Assembly: GCA_001604405.1 (NCBI GenBank)
Contig: LVBL01000025.1
Location: forward strand, 20,469 to 78,465
DNA length: 57,997 nucleotides
Direction: 5' to 3'
Source of the DNA: Spirochaetales bacterium Spiro_10
GTDB taxonomy: Bacteria > Spirochaetota > Spirochaetia > Treponematales > Treponemataceae
The notes under the pieces were generated by a model. It made no database searches and was not told the DNA's origin. It saw only the letters and a list, made by a program, of their open reading frames with translations. Shown piece by piece: positions 8,664 through 18,199 of the stretch. The first letter of the stretch is position 1, and each line of letters opens with the position of its first letter. Both the position numbers and the translations under genes were made by a program.

Positions 8664-11600
8664 ATGAAGACTAACCGTTCCGTTTTCAAGCTCGCTTTTT
8701 TCGCGGTCTTGGCCCTCGGACTCTATACGACGTGCGACGTCGGCCTCGGCGACGCGGTCGACACGAAAGCCCCGAAGCTGACCATCGCGTATCCCCCCGT
8801 CCAGAGCGTGATCCGCAACACCTTCACGCTCCAGGGAACGGCGAGCGACGAGGTCAGCGCGCCTTCGGTTTCGGTCGTCCTCTCGAACACGGCGACGGGC
8901 GCGGCCTTCGGTCCGTATTCCGCGACCATCAACGGCGCCCTCAACACCTGGTCGCTGTTCATAAACGCGCGCGACGGTTCCGGAAACTACGAGATCCCGG
9001 ACGGGGCGTACGAGGTGACCGCCACGGCAACCGACACCGCCGGCCGCACGACCGTCGCGAAGACGACGTACAAGATAGACAATACGGCGCCCGTGCTCGT
9101 GCTGAACAGGCCGAGCACCTTCGGCCCCCTCGACCCGATACCGGAAAACAATACCGAGGACGAATACGGAACGGAACTCAAGGTTACCGGCAGCGTGAAC
9201 GACGACCACTCCATCGACCGGCTTGTCTTCACGGCGTATGACGTGAACGGCGTTCCCGTGGGAACCCCGCTGACGTATGACAACATCTCCGGCGTGGGCA
9301 TGGAACTCGTGCTCGCGAAATACTTCGCGGCCCCTTCAACGCCGGACGAGATCGCCCAGACGGCGCGGTATACCTCCCTGTGGGACCCGTCGGGCCCGAG
9401 CGAGCAGCAGTTTTACTGCACCATCGACGTTTCGGACGCGGCGCGCGAGTTTACCCCGCCCGCTTCCCAGGCGTCTCCCTCGAACGACCGCGGAAACGTG
9501 AGCGCCGGCTATTACATCTACGACGAGATCTACTCGACCGTGTTCGACGCGGGCGGTTTCGGCGCCACGATGAAGGATCTAACCGCGATATCAAACGGCA
9601 CGTACGCCGATGCCGCGAAGGCCGCCCTGATAACGGCGTACCTCGACACCAAGCGGAAGGATTCCTCCTCCTGGTCCACCGCCTCGGCGACCTTCTCCCT
9701 CAATCCCGACAACAATCCCACATGGACGCTCGTCGGATTCCTCCCGTACGGCGGGACGATCGACATCGACACGCAGTCCATATACAACGATTCCAAGGTG
9801 ACGATTCGCGCCTCCGTGGGCCGGGACGAGGTCCCGCTCCTGTTCGACTCCCTTGCCGTGACGCTTGACCCGTGCACGAGCGCGGGCGTCCCGCTTTCGG
9901 GCGCGGGCGACGACATCCTTCTCCTCAGGTCCGTCGCGGACCTTGCGGGGGACCCGGTCGCGATCGCCGCGCGGGCGTCAAAGATCTCCAAATCGGGAAG
10001 CGACTACGTCATCTCCACGAACATAGGCGTTTTGAGCCCGAACAGCTATTACCGCGTCCGCCTCTCGGGTACCGACCAGGCCGGCAGCGCGATAGCCGAC
10101 TCGAACGGCAATTACGCGTTCTACGTCGTCCCGACGGGTGACCCGCCCTCCGTCACCACGGACGCTCCCTTCTCGTCGACCGTCGTCGTGGACCGCCCGA
10201 CGGGATACTCGATCACCGGAACGATTACCGACACGCTCGGCCTCATGACCCTGCGCGTGACCCAGAAAAACGGGTCTGGCGCCGTCGTTACCGTCCTTGA
10301 CGTCCCCGACGCCGCGGGCGCGACGACGTATGCCCTCTCGCTCGCGGGCCTTCCCCGCGACGCCTCGAACGCGACCGTCGCCCCGGCCTCATACGCGGCC
10401 TATAACGACTCCTACGAGTACGAGATTACCGCCACGAACCTTGCCAACAAGACCACCACCGTCCTGAGGCGGTCCCGGTTCGACACCGAAGGGCCAGAGG
10501 TTACCATAGTGAAGCCGGCCGACGGCAGCTGGTCTTCCGTCGATGCCGACAACGACGGCGACGGGGACGTGCTCGTTTCCGGCGTCGCGACCGACCTGAC
10601 CGGCGTACTCGCGGTGTACTACGCGACGGGCGCGGCCGCTCCCGCCATCCCGGCGACGAACGCCGCGCGACTGGTCCCCGCGAACTGGACCGGCTGGACC
10701 TCGGCCGGATCTGGGATATGGGGCATGACGCTCGCGAACCTTCCCCAGGGGACGACGACCCTCCACGCGGTCGCGGTGGACACGCTCGGAAACGCCTCGG
10801 CGACCGGCACCCGCGCGGTGAACGTGGACCTCGCGCTGCCGACCATCACCTCCACGACGCCCGTCAGCGCGGACACGAGGGAACTCTTCGGTCTCGGCGG
10901 CGAGGCCGACGACACGAACGCGGTCTCCACCGTCACCATGACGCAGACCTTCAACGCCGTATCCGTAGAGGTTCCCGTCGTGTATGACGCGGGAACCAAG
11001 CTGTGGTCCGTGGCGAACCTGCCGAGGGACCCTGCCGCGCCGGCCAACCCCATCGACATGGTAGGCGACGACGGGGTGTATGACTACGCCATAACCGTAA
11101 CCGACGTCGCGGGCAAGACCCGCGAGGTGACCCATTCCGTCCGCTTTGATCGTACCCCGCCCGCGGGCCTTTCCTTCGTGACGCCGACCGACGCCGTGAT
11201 AGCGAGTACCTGGTACAGCGCGCAATCGGTCGCCATGTCGGGAGGCGTGAGCGACGGCGGAAGCGGACTCGCCTCGGTTGACTACTCGCTGAACGGAACC
11301 GACTGGTTCCCTCTCTCTTTCACTACGGTAGCGTGGAACGGCACGATAACCCTCGCCGAGGGAACCCAGAACGTGCAGCTGCGCGCCGTCGACAAGGCGG
11401 GCAACGTGTCGAACGTCACGCGATCCGCGGTAAAGGTCGACCTTTCCGATCCGGATCTTTCGATTTTCGATCCCGCGTCGCTCATAAAAGTGCGATTGAA
11501 CCAGGATGTCGCGATAACCGCGAAGGCTACCGACGCCATAACGGGCGGCGGCGTCGAGACCGTGCGGGTCACGCGCATCGGCTCCACGAACATCACTCCC

Positions 11601-14600
11601 ATCTCCCTTTCCGGACCCGCCGTCCTTGGCGGTCCCTTCGAGCCCACGGCCGGCAACGCCTATGACGGCGGCTGGACCGGCACCATCCCGTACGCCACGC
11701 TTTCGTCCATCGGGCTTGCCGACGGGGCGCAGTACTCCGTGACCGTCGAGGCCACGGACCGCGCGAACCGGAAACGCCAGGCGACCTTCTCCTTCTCGGT
11801 CGACTTCTCTCCCCCGAGCGTGTCGTTCCAGAAACCTGCGGTCGCGACGGTGAACAAGACCGTCGAGGTGAGCGGGACAGCGAGCGACGTCCAGGGCCTC
11901 GCCGACGTCGCGCTCGAGATCCAGCTTTCCGGCGGGACCTGGGAAACGCTCGAAACCTTCGTGGGCGTGTCCTCCTACAGCTGGACAAGACAGCTCGATA
12001 CCCTCGCGTACGGCACCGCGGCGTATGACTCGGACGGCGCAGCGGGGATTCAGATAACCCTGCGGGCAACCGCCACGGACACGGCCGGGAACACGAACAC
12101 GGCGTCGAAGACGGTGACCGTCGACCAGGAAACGGATCGGCCGGTAGTAAAACTGTCGAACGTGAACATCGACGGCAACACTACCCTCAAGATGACCGGA
12201 ACCGTGTACGGCACCGTAACGGACGACGACGGCGTGGACACCTTCGAGATATCGGAGGACGGCGCCGACTGGCATGCCGTGACGCCGTCGGGCGGAACCT
12301 GGAGCTGGGATTCGCTCGTGGCCGGAGACGGCCTGAAGTCGCTGTACTTCAGGGTTGTTGACGACGCCGAGCCGACGCCGACGACCTTCGTGACCGGCGC
12401 GGCCGATTCCCCGATCGTCCAGTTCGGAGCGGCGACCGGAAGCGGCGTCGTGACCTACCGCGTCGACACCGTTCCCCCGCAGATCGACTCGACGATCTAC
12501 GTCGACCGGACCTCCTCGTACGATCAAGCCGACAAGGTCGCGCTCGTGAACAACATGGTGTTCGGCGGGGCCACGAAACAGTTCTCGATCGCGCTGACGG
12601 CAACCGACGCGAACGGCATCAACAACACCACCGGAGTGAAGGTGTCGATCCCCGCGCTTTCCGCGACTCCGTACGCGATGACCGGGACGTTTACGAACGG
12701 ACCGACCGTCAGCGCCAACGAGATCCGGCTCGGCGGCGAGTACCTGATCGTGTCCGGGTCCGGCTATGCCGGCGCCGGCGGTTTCGGCGCGGCAAGCGAC
12801 GATGCCGGGACCGTCTTTACCGCGTCGCGCGACGGGGTCACCGGCGATACGGGCGTCGTGCGGCAGAAGATATACGTCTCTCCCACGCTTGACGTCTCCG
12901 CGCTCCTGACGGAGCAGTACATACCCATTTCGCTCGAGGTTACCGACACGTCGACGCTCAAGACGACCGTCACGCGCACGATACTCGTGGACAACGTCGC
13001 GCCGACCGTGACGCACCAGTCCCCGATCCTGAACGCGACCGTAAACGGGGATATCGAGGTGAAGGGCCTCGCCGACGACGGACTCGGCTCGGGCGTCGCG
13101 TCCGTGAGGTACCAGATCGGCAAGAACGCCGTGCTGACGGCGGGCGCGACCGAATGGGCGGCCGTTACCGACGGCCTTTTCTCCTGGCAGATAGACTTCA
13201 AGGGCGCCGGTTCCAACATCGACGTCTACGGAAACGCCACGTACGGAACCGAGACGGGCGCCCTTTCGGGCCTCTGGATCGTTCCGATCGTCATGCGAGT
13301 CGAGGACGTCGCGGGAAACGTCGGGATGACGACGCTCTCGACGTATACCCTCAAGGTTGACCCGAACGGCGACCGGCCGAAGGTGAAGGTTACCTACCCG
13401 AGCCCGACCGCCACGAACCGCACGATGGGCGGAATCATCCGCATCTTCGGATCCGCCGAGGACGACGACGGCGTCGCCGCGGTCGAACTGCAGGTCGACT
13501 CCGACACGGACGGAACGCCGAACGACACGTATACCGCCGACGGTACCGTGAGCTGGAACGTCGAGATAAACGAGGCGAACCAATACGATCCGTCCGATTC
13601 GCCGGTCTCGGCCCAGACGATACGTACCGGCATCCGCTATCAGATAGCAAGCGCGGGCACGACGAATTTCGCGACCCTGTTCGGCGCGCCGGACAACAAC
13701 CCGGGGACGGTGTTTACCGCGAACGCGGACGGCACCGCCGGTTCCGGAACCGGCACCGTCATAGCGCTCATCAAGCAGATCAACTTCCGCGTGCGCGCGA
13801 TCGACATCCAGACTCCGACCCCCGTGGCCGGAGACTGGTCCGACTGGTATTCCATCTACGTGGACAAGAACATCCCGAAGATCGGCTCGAGCGTTCCCCT
13901 GTATCTCGAGGATTCCTCTGGAATCATACGGCCCTACGTTGCGGACATGTGGGTCAAGGGCAACTGGACGCTCAGGGGTTCGGTCGAGGACGAGAGCGGC
14001 GTCAAGACGATCGCCATAACGGGCAACCTCTCCGGCGCCCTCGGCGGCGCGAATGATTCCTGGTTCGCGCAGGGCGACGAGGTCACCGCGGGCAAGTACA
14101 ACTACAACCTCGCTGTCGACGTGAATACGCTGAGTCTCGGTTCCCAGAGCGGAACGCTCAGCTTCAAGATCGCGGTTACCGACCACAGCACCCCGACGAT
14201 GTCCAACTCCATGGACGTCTCGATACGATACGACAACTCCGCCCCGTCGTTCCCCGCGGACGATTACGGCGGGGACACGCCCATCGCCCAGAGCAACAAG
14301 ACGTACGCCATGAACGGCGCCGTTTCCGAAGTGGGCTCCGGCCTCTCGTGGGTCGCCTTCTTCTTCAGGAGAACGGGCTCGGCCACCCGCATCTACGATC
14401 CGGGCGTCTCGAACCCCGCGGAGGGCGCCGAGCGGAGAATCGATTTGGTCGATTACGTCATGGAAGACGGGCTCCCCCGGCTCCATATGACGGGCATCGC
14501 GCCCGCGAACAGGACCCTCCATTCCCTGACGCACGCGAGCCTCGTCGGCAACGCGAGCGTCCGCGTCGGCGGGCTCGTGAAGATCGGCGGCATGGACAGG

Positions 14601-17600
14601 TTCATCACCGAGTTCAATTCCGGCACGGGCACCGTTTCGTGGGCCGACTCGGTTGACGTGAACGTCAGCGAGGCTTGGGTGGCCTACGCCCAGGTCGTGA
14701 ACAACCCGACCGAGGAAAACGCAAACTGGAACGCCGACAATTCCGCGATTGAGAGCATCTCCAACGACGATTACGACGGGATGATCGAGCATCTCTCGAA
14801 GGAAGGAACCTCCTACGCCTGGAAGGCCTATATCAACTCGAAAAACATCCCCGACGGCCCGATAGAACTCTGCTACGTCGCGTGCGACGCCGCGGGCAAC
14901 CTGACCGCGAAATCGGTGACGACGCGGATAGAGAACCGGAGACCGCTCATATCGAGGGTGATCGTCGGGACCGATCTCAACGGACTGAACGGAACGGCGG
15001 ACGCCGGCGAACAGGAGTCTTTCTCGGCCCTTGACGGAAACGGCAAGAGCCAGGCGGTCGCGAGGATCGCCTCGGCCGCGTACAAGCTCAAGGGCGACTC
15101 GACCGTGGACTTCGAGATCCTCGGCGAGGTAAACGGCGATCTCGGGTACGTGCTGACGAACGTCCTTGACGACGGACTCACGGCAACCGTTCCCGTAAGG
15201 ACGAAGGATACCGCCCTCGGGCCGGTCGTGCGGCCTCTCGTCGACCTGGCGTACAACTCAACCGAGCATACCTTCAGGGCCTCGCTACCCGCGTCCCTGC
15301 TGGACGACAACCCCGACGGCTCCCGCAAGCTCGCCTTCACGATCTGGGACGAGACCGAGGAAAGCGAACCGGGCTGGGACAGCCAGTACGCGATCATGAC
15401 CGTTCCGGTGACGATTGACGTCGTAGATTCGGTGGCGCCTGTCGTCGTCATCAACAGATTCCATTGGACCGGCGCCGCGGACAATTCCCTCTACGGGAAA
15501 TCGTCCGACAACGGCCATATCGACCTTGAGGAACATCTCCCGACGGACAACTTCCCGTTGGCGACCACGACCGGCGTATACGACCGCGATCCGAAGGTTT
15601 CGGGACAGGTGACCTTTACGGGAACCGCCTACGACGACCAGCGGCTCACCAGGCTCTACATGCGCATAGACGACTTCACCTTCGCGAACACGCCGGCGCT
15701 CGCGACGCATCCCACGCAGCCGACCTACGTGCTCGTCTCCGAACGTGTGTCGGGCACATGGACCGAGACCGGCGATTTTGCGACCAACGGATGGCACTTC
15801 AAGGTCAACGCCGGGGAGACCCTTGGCCAGGACGGGCATTCCATAACCTGGGAGCTAGACTGGAACAGCGCGAGACTTGGCACGGTCACCGGCACCGACA
15901 AGAACGTGCGGATTATCGCCATGGACCGGAATCCCAACTCTTCCGCCAACACGGACGCGGGAAGCGCCGCCGACCCGAAGACGTACAACAGGCCGAGCTA
16001 CCGCGTGGACGTCGTCCCCTATGTCAGGACCGTAACGACGGCGATGTCCGCGGTGAATCCGACGAACCCGTCGATCTTCGACCGGACGGCGCGCGGCAAC
16101 TATCCCATCTTCGAAGGCGGGCAGGTCGCGATGACGGGCTTCAACCTTCGCGCGGCCGTTAACCCGGTCGTGGCCCTTACGTCCGTTCCGGCGAATACCC
16201 TTTCCCCGGCGATCAACACGTCGACCGGAACGAGCCTTACGTTTACGGCCCCGGCCGCGATCCGCTCGGGAGACCTCCTCGTAACCGTCGCGGGCGTTCC
16301 GAGCCTGAACAACCTCAATGGCGACTCGGCGCCGTACAACGCGCGGCCGAACAACGCGAACAACGACATCCTGGGCGACGACGTCAGGATTGACGTGTGG
16401 AGTTCCAAGACCGCGGCCCAGCCGCGCGACGGCGGGATCATCCACCCCGAGATGTCGATCGGCCCGAACGGCGAGGTGGGCTTCGCGTTCGTGAACGGAA
16501 ACTTCTACTTCAACATGGCCGGGCCCTCCACCGCCGGACAGACATTCGCCGCCGGAACGACCAACACCTGGGCGAGCCAGCGGGCGTACGAGAAAGAATA
16601 CGCCCAGTACTGGGAGTCGGCCTTCGCCTTCGACGGAGCGGGAAACACCTACGGCATGTCGACCAACATCGACGTGTACCTGTCGGGAACCAACAACTAT
16701 TCCGCCTACACCTCGTTCTACTTCGGCCGCCGCGCCGGTACGATCAATCCCCCGACGGGAACAAACGAAGGCTGGAGTTCGGTGCCGGGCAACTACCAGG
16801 GAGGACTCTATCGCAGGCGCCTTCAGAGCACGACCTCCTCGGTGACGAGCCAGATACCGGACACGAACCCGAACCGCGCGCAGTCCCCGTCGATCGCAAC
16901 GTCGACGTACGGCGACCGGACCAACGTCTACGTCGCGTATTACGACGCGGTCAGGAAGCAGATCCGCTACCGCTACGGCTCGGTCGGCCGTGACTGGGAA
17001 CGTCGCGTTACCGCGGACTCCGCCGCTGGAGGCTTTACGACCATCACCAGCAACGGGCACGGATTTGAGAACGGGGACCTTGTGTCCTTCACGAAGGCCG
17101 CTAACGCGTATCTGCCCGCCGATGCCCAGTTGGCGACGTATACGGTAACCTCGGCTACGACCAACACCTTTGCCGTGGCCGGCAACATTACCGCCTGGGT
17201 GGACGGCAATACATACGTGAGCGCCGTCGGCGGCCAGCTCATGGACGCGACGGGCGGCTGGAGCACGACCCAGGGCGTTCAGGCGGGAGAGGATGCCGAC
17301 GGTCAGACGGACACGTCGGTTAAAGCAAGCATGTACACCGTCGTTGCCGGACCCGCCTCGTCGGGCAAGTACGTGTCGGTCGGGGTTGTCCCCGGCGCGA
17401 CGGCGACAGACGACGTCGCGGTCATCGTATGGTTCGACGCGGGAACCAAGACCCTCAAGTACGGATACTGCGCGAACCCGCAGCAGGACGAAGCCGTGTT
17501 TACCATATCTACCATCGATACTGCGGGCGCCTGGTTCCCGAGGATCGCGGTTGACGCCCTCGGCGGCATCCATGTCGCGTACTATGGCACCTCGGGAGCT

Positions 17601-18128
17601 GACCTCAAGTACGCCTACGCGCAGAAATATGATGAGGCCTTCACGACCGTGACGGTCGACTCCTATCAGCTCGTCGGCACCCAGCTGACGCTTGACGTGG
17701 CGCTTGTTGACGGGCCGGACTCGGAGGTGAACGTCGTGCCGTATATCGGTTACTACTCGCCGTCAGCGCAAACCGCCAAGGTCGCCTACCCGGTCAGCTT
17801 TACGGCCGCTGCGGGATACGGCCGGCCCGTCAAGGCGGGCTCCGTTGGAGACAAGTATACGGGCAACTGGGAGGTTTCCCACGTACCGACGACGTCCGTA
17901 ACGCCGAAGGACGATACCGTATGCGTCGGCGTGCACAAGCAGTGGACGGGAACGCTCGCGACCGGGAAGGGCAAGATCGCCGCCATCGAGACGAACATCG
18001 GAACCTTGAGCGACGCGGGTGCGGACAACAACATCCCGTCGCGCGTCGGCGGCAACGGCACGACGAACCCCGCGGTCGCCTTCACGATCCAGGAGGACGA
18101 TTCGCTGGTGATGGCACAAAAGAACTAG
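8664..18128 (+). CDS. Giant Ig-like repeat lipoprotein with C-terminal propeller-like region
   Basis: A 3154-residue protein. The first 24 residues form a signal peptide ending in LYTTC, a relaxed spirochaetal lipobox, which suggests lipidation at Cys24. Residues about 34-2450 are tandem Ig-like modules similar to those of the preceding gene. Dockerin-like acidic loops such as DADNDGDGD near residue 630 and DSDTDGTPND near 1611 could bind calcium. An IPT-like segment lies near 2480. From about 2590 to the end there are BNR/propeller-like repeats (for example SIGPNG, SPSIATSTYG, RIAVDALGGIHVAYY). A module near 2788-2850 with GHGFENGDLVSF resembles domains found in phage tail proteins. The ribosome binding site AGGATGG is close to the ATG. 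Function unknown; a surface or periplasmic scaffold or adhesin is likely. Confidence 0.75.
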   Translation: MKTNRSVFKLAFFAVLALGLYTTCDVGLGDAVDTKAPKLTIAYPPVQSVIRNTFTLQGTASDEVSAPSVSVVLSNTATGAAFGPYSATINGALNTWSLFINARDGSGNYEIPDGAYEVTATATDTAGRTTVAKTTYKIDNTAPVLVLNRPSTFGPLDPIPENNTEDEYGTELKVTGSVNDDHSIDRLVFTAYDVNGVPVGTPLTYDNISGVGMELVLAKYFAAPSTPDEIAQTARYTSLWDPSGPSEQQFYCTIDVSDAAREFTPPASQASPSNDRGNVSAGYYIYDEIYSTVFDAGGFGATMKDLTAISNGTYADAAKAALITAYLDTKRKDSSSWSTASATFSLNPDNNPTWTLVGFLPYGGTIDIDTQSIYNDSKVTIRASVGRDEVPLLFDSLAVTLDPCTSAGVPLSGAGDDILLLRSVADLAGDPVAIAARASKISKSGSDYVISTNIGVLSPNSYYRVRLSGTDQAGSAIADSNGNYAFYVVPTGDPPSVTTDAPFSSTVVVDRPTGYSITGTITDTLGLMTLRVTQKNGSGAVVTVLDVPDAAGATTYALSLAGLPRDASNATVAPASYAAYNDSYEYEITATNLANKTTTVLRRSRFDTEGPEVTIVKPADGSWSSVDADNDGDGDVLVSGVATDLTGVLAVYYATGAAAPAIPATNAARLVPANWTGWTSAGSGIWGMTLANLPQGTTTLHAVAVDTLGNASATGTRAVNVDLALPTITSTTPVSADTRELFGLGGEADDTNAVSTVTMTQTFNAVSVEVPVVYDAGTKLWSVANLPRDPAAPANPIDMVGDDGVYDYAITVTDVAGKTREVTHSVRFDRTPPAGLSFVTPTDAVIASTWYSAQSVAMSGGVSDGGSGLASVDYSLNGTDWFPLSFTTVAWNGTITLAEGTQNVQLRAVDKAGNVSNVTRSAVKVDLSDPDLSIFDPASLIKVRLNQDVAITAKATDAITGGGVETVRVTRIGSTNITPISLSGPAVLGGPFEPTAGNAYDGGWTGTIPYATLSSIGLADGAQYSVTVEATDRANRKRQATFSFSVDFSPPSVSFQKPAVATVNKTVEVSGTASDVQGLADVALEIQLSGGTWETLETFVGVSSYSWTRQLDTLAYGTAAYDSDGAAGIQITLRATATDTAGNTNTASKTVTVDQETDRPVVKLSNVNIDGNTTLKMTGTVYGTVTDDDGVDTFEISEDGADWHAVTPSGGTWSWDSLVAGDGLKSLYFRVVDDAEPTPTTFVTGAADSPIVQFGAATGSGVVTYRVDTVPPQIDSTIYVDRTSSYDQADKVALVNNMVFGGATKQFSIALTATDANGINNTTGVKVSIPALSATPYAMTGTFTNGPTVSANEIRLGGEYLIVSGSGYAGAGGFGAASDDAGTVFTASRDGVTGDTGVVRQKIYVSPTLDVSALLTEQYIPISLEVTDTSTLKTTVTRTILVDNVAPTVTHQSPILNATVNGDIEVKGLADDGLGSGVASVRYQIGKNAVLTAGATEWAAVTDGLFSWQIDFKGAGSNIDVYGNATYGTETGALSGLWIVPIVMRVEDVAGNVGMTTLSTYTLKVDPNGDRPKVKVTYPSPTATNRTMGGIIRIFGSAEDDDGVAAVELQVDSDTDGTPNDTYTADGTVSWNVEINEANQYDPSDSPVSAQTIRTGIRYQIASAGTTNFATLFGAPDNNPGTVFTANADGTAGSGTGTVIALIKQINFRVRAIDIQTPTPVAGDWSDWYSIYVDKNIPKIGSSVPLYLEDSSGIIRPYVADMWVKGNWTLRGSVEDESGVKTIAITGNLSGALGGANDSWFAQGDEVTAGKYNYNLAVDVNTLSLGSQSGTLSFKIAVTDHSTPTMSNSMDVSIRYDNSAPSFPADDYGGDTPIAQSNKTYAMNGAVSEVGSGLSWVAFFFRRTGSATRIYDPGVSNPAEGAERRIDLVDYVMEDGLPRLHMTGIAPANRTLHSLTHASLVGNASVRVGGLVKIGGMDRFITEFNSGTGTVSWADSVDVNVSEAWVAYAQVVNNPTEENANWNADNSAIESISNDDYDGMIEHLSKEGTSYAWKAYINSKNIPDGPIELCYVACDAAGNLTAKSVTTRIENRRPLISRVIVGTDLNGLNGTADAGEQESFSALDGNGKSQAVARIASAAYKLKGDSTVDFEILGEVNGDLGYVLTNVLDDGLTATVPVRTKDTALGPVVRPLVDLAYNSTEHTFRASLPASLLDDNPDGSRKLAFTIWDETEESEPGWDSQYAIMTVPVTIDVVDSVAPVVVINRFHWTGAADNSLYGKSSDNGHIDLEEHLPTDNFPLATTTGVYDRDPKVSGQVTFTGTAYDDQRLTRLYMRIDDFTFANTPALATHPTQPTYVLVSERVSGTWTETGDFATNGWHFKVNAGETLGQDGHSITWELDWNSARLGTVTGTDKNVRIIAMDRNPNSSANTDAGSAADPKTYNRPSYRVDVVPYVRTVTTAMSAVNPTNPSIFDRTARGNYPIFEGGQVAMTGFNLRAAVNPVVALTSVPANTLSPAINTSTGTSLTFTAPAAIRSGDLLVTVAGVPSLNNLNGDSAPYNARPNNANNDILGDDVRIDVWSSKTAAQPRDGGIIHPEMSIGPNGEVGFAFVNGNFYFNMAGPSTAGQTFAAGTTNTWASQRAYEKEYAQYWESAFAFDGAGNTYGMSTNIDVYLSGTNNYSAYTSFYFGRRAGTINPPTGTNEGWSSVPGNYQGGLYRRRLQSTTSSVTSQIPDTNPNRAQSPSIATSTYGDRTNVYVAYYDAVRKQIRYRYGSVGRDWERRVTADSAAGGFTTITSNGHGFENGDLVSFTKAANAYLPADAQLATYTVTSATTNTFAVAGNITAWVDGNTYVSAVGGQLMDATGGWSTTQGVQAGEDADGQTDTSVKASMYTVVAGPASSGKYVSVGVVPGATATDDVAVIVWFDAGTKTLKYGYCANPQQDEAVFTISTIDTAGAWFPRIAVDALGGIHVAYYGTSGADLKYAYAQKYDEAFTTVTVDSYQLVGTQLTLDVALVDGPDSEVNVVPYIGYYSPSAQTAKVAYPVSFTAAAGYGRPVKAGSVGDKYTGNWEVSHVPTTSVTPKDDTVCVGVHKQWTGTLATGKGKIAAIETNIGTLSDAGADNNIPSRVGGNGTTNPAVAFTIQEDDSLVMAQKN

Positions 18129-18158
18129 AAAGGGAATGACCGCCGGCGAGGCGGATGG

Positions 18159-18188
18159 AAGCCCGGAGAAATCCGGGCTTCTTTTTTT
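18159..18188 (+). terminator. Intrinsic terminator after the giant Ig-like operon
   Basis: AAGCCCGGA and TCCGGGCTT pair around a short loop and run into seven T residues. It ends the two-gene unit 30 bases after the stop codon. It also separates this unit from the convergent gene at 18200. Confidence 0.9.
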
Positions 18189-18199
18189 GGCCGGCGTTG

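Noticed and set aside
10389-14792. A 1467-codon open frame antisense to the giant lipoprotein gene
   Set aside because: It is a shadow of GC-rich codon use on the other strand. It has no start signal, its composition is Arg/Val/Gly-rich noise, and no motif is recognisable. Other long antisense frames (5679-7568, 15855-17573, 37289-39982, 45077-47218) fail for the same reasons.
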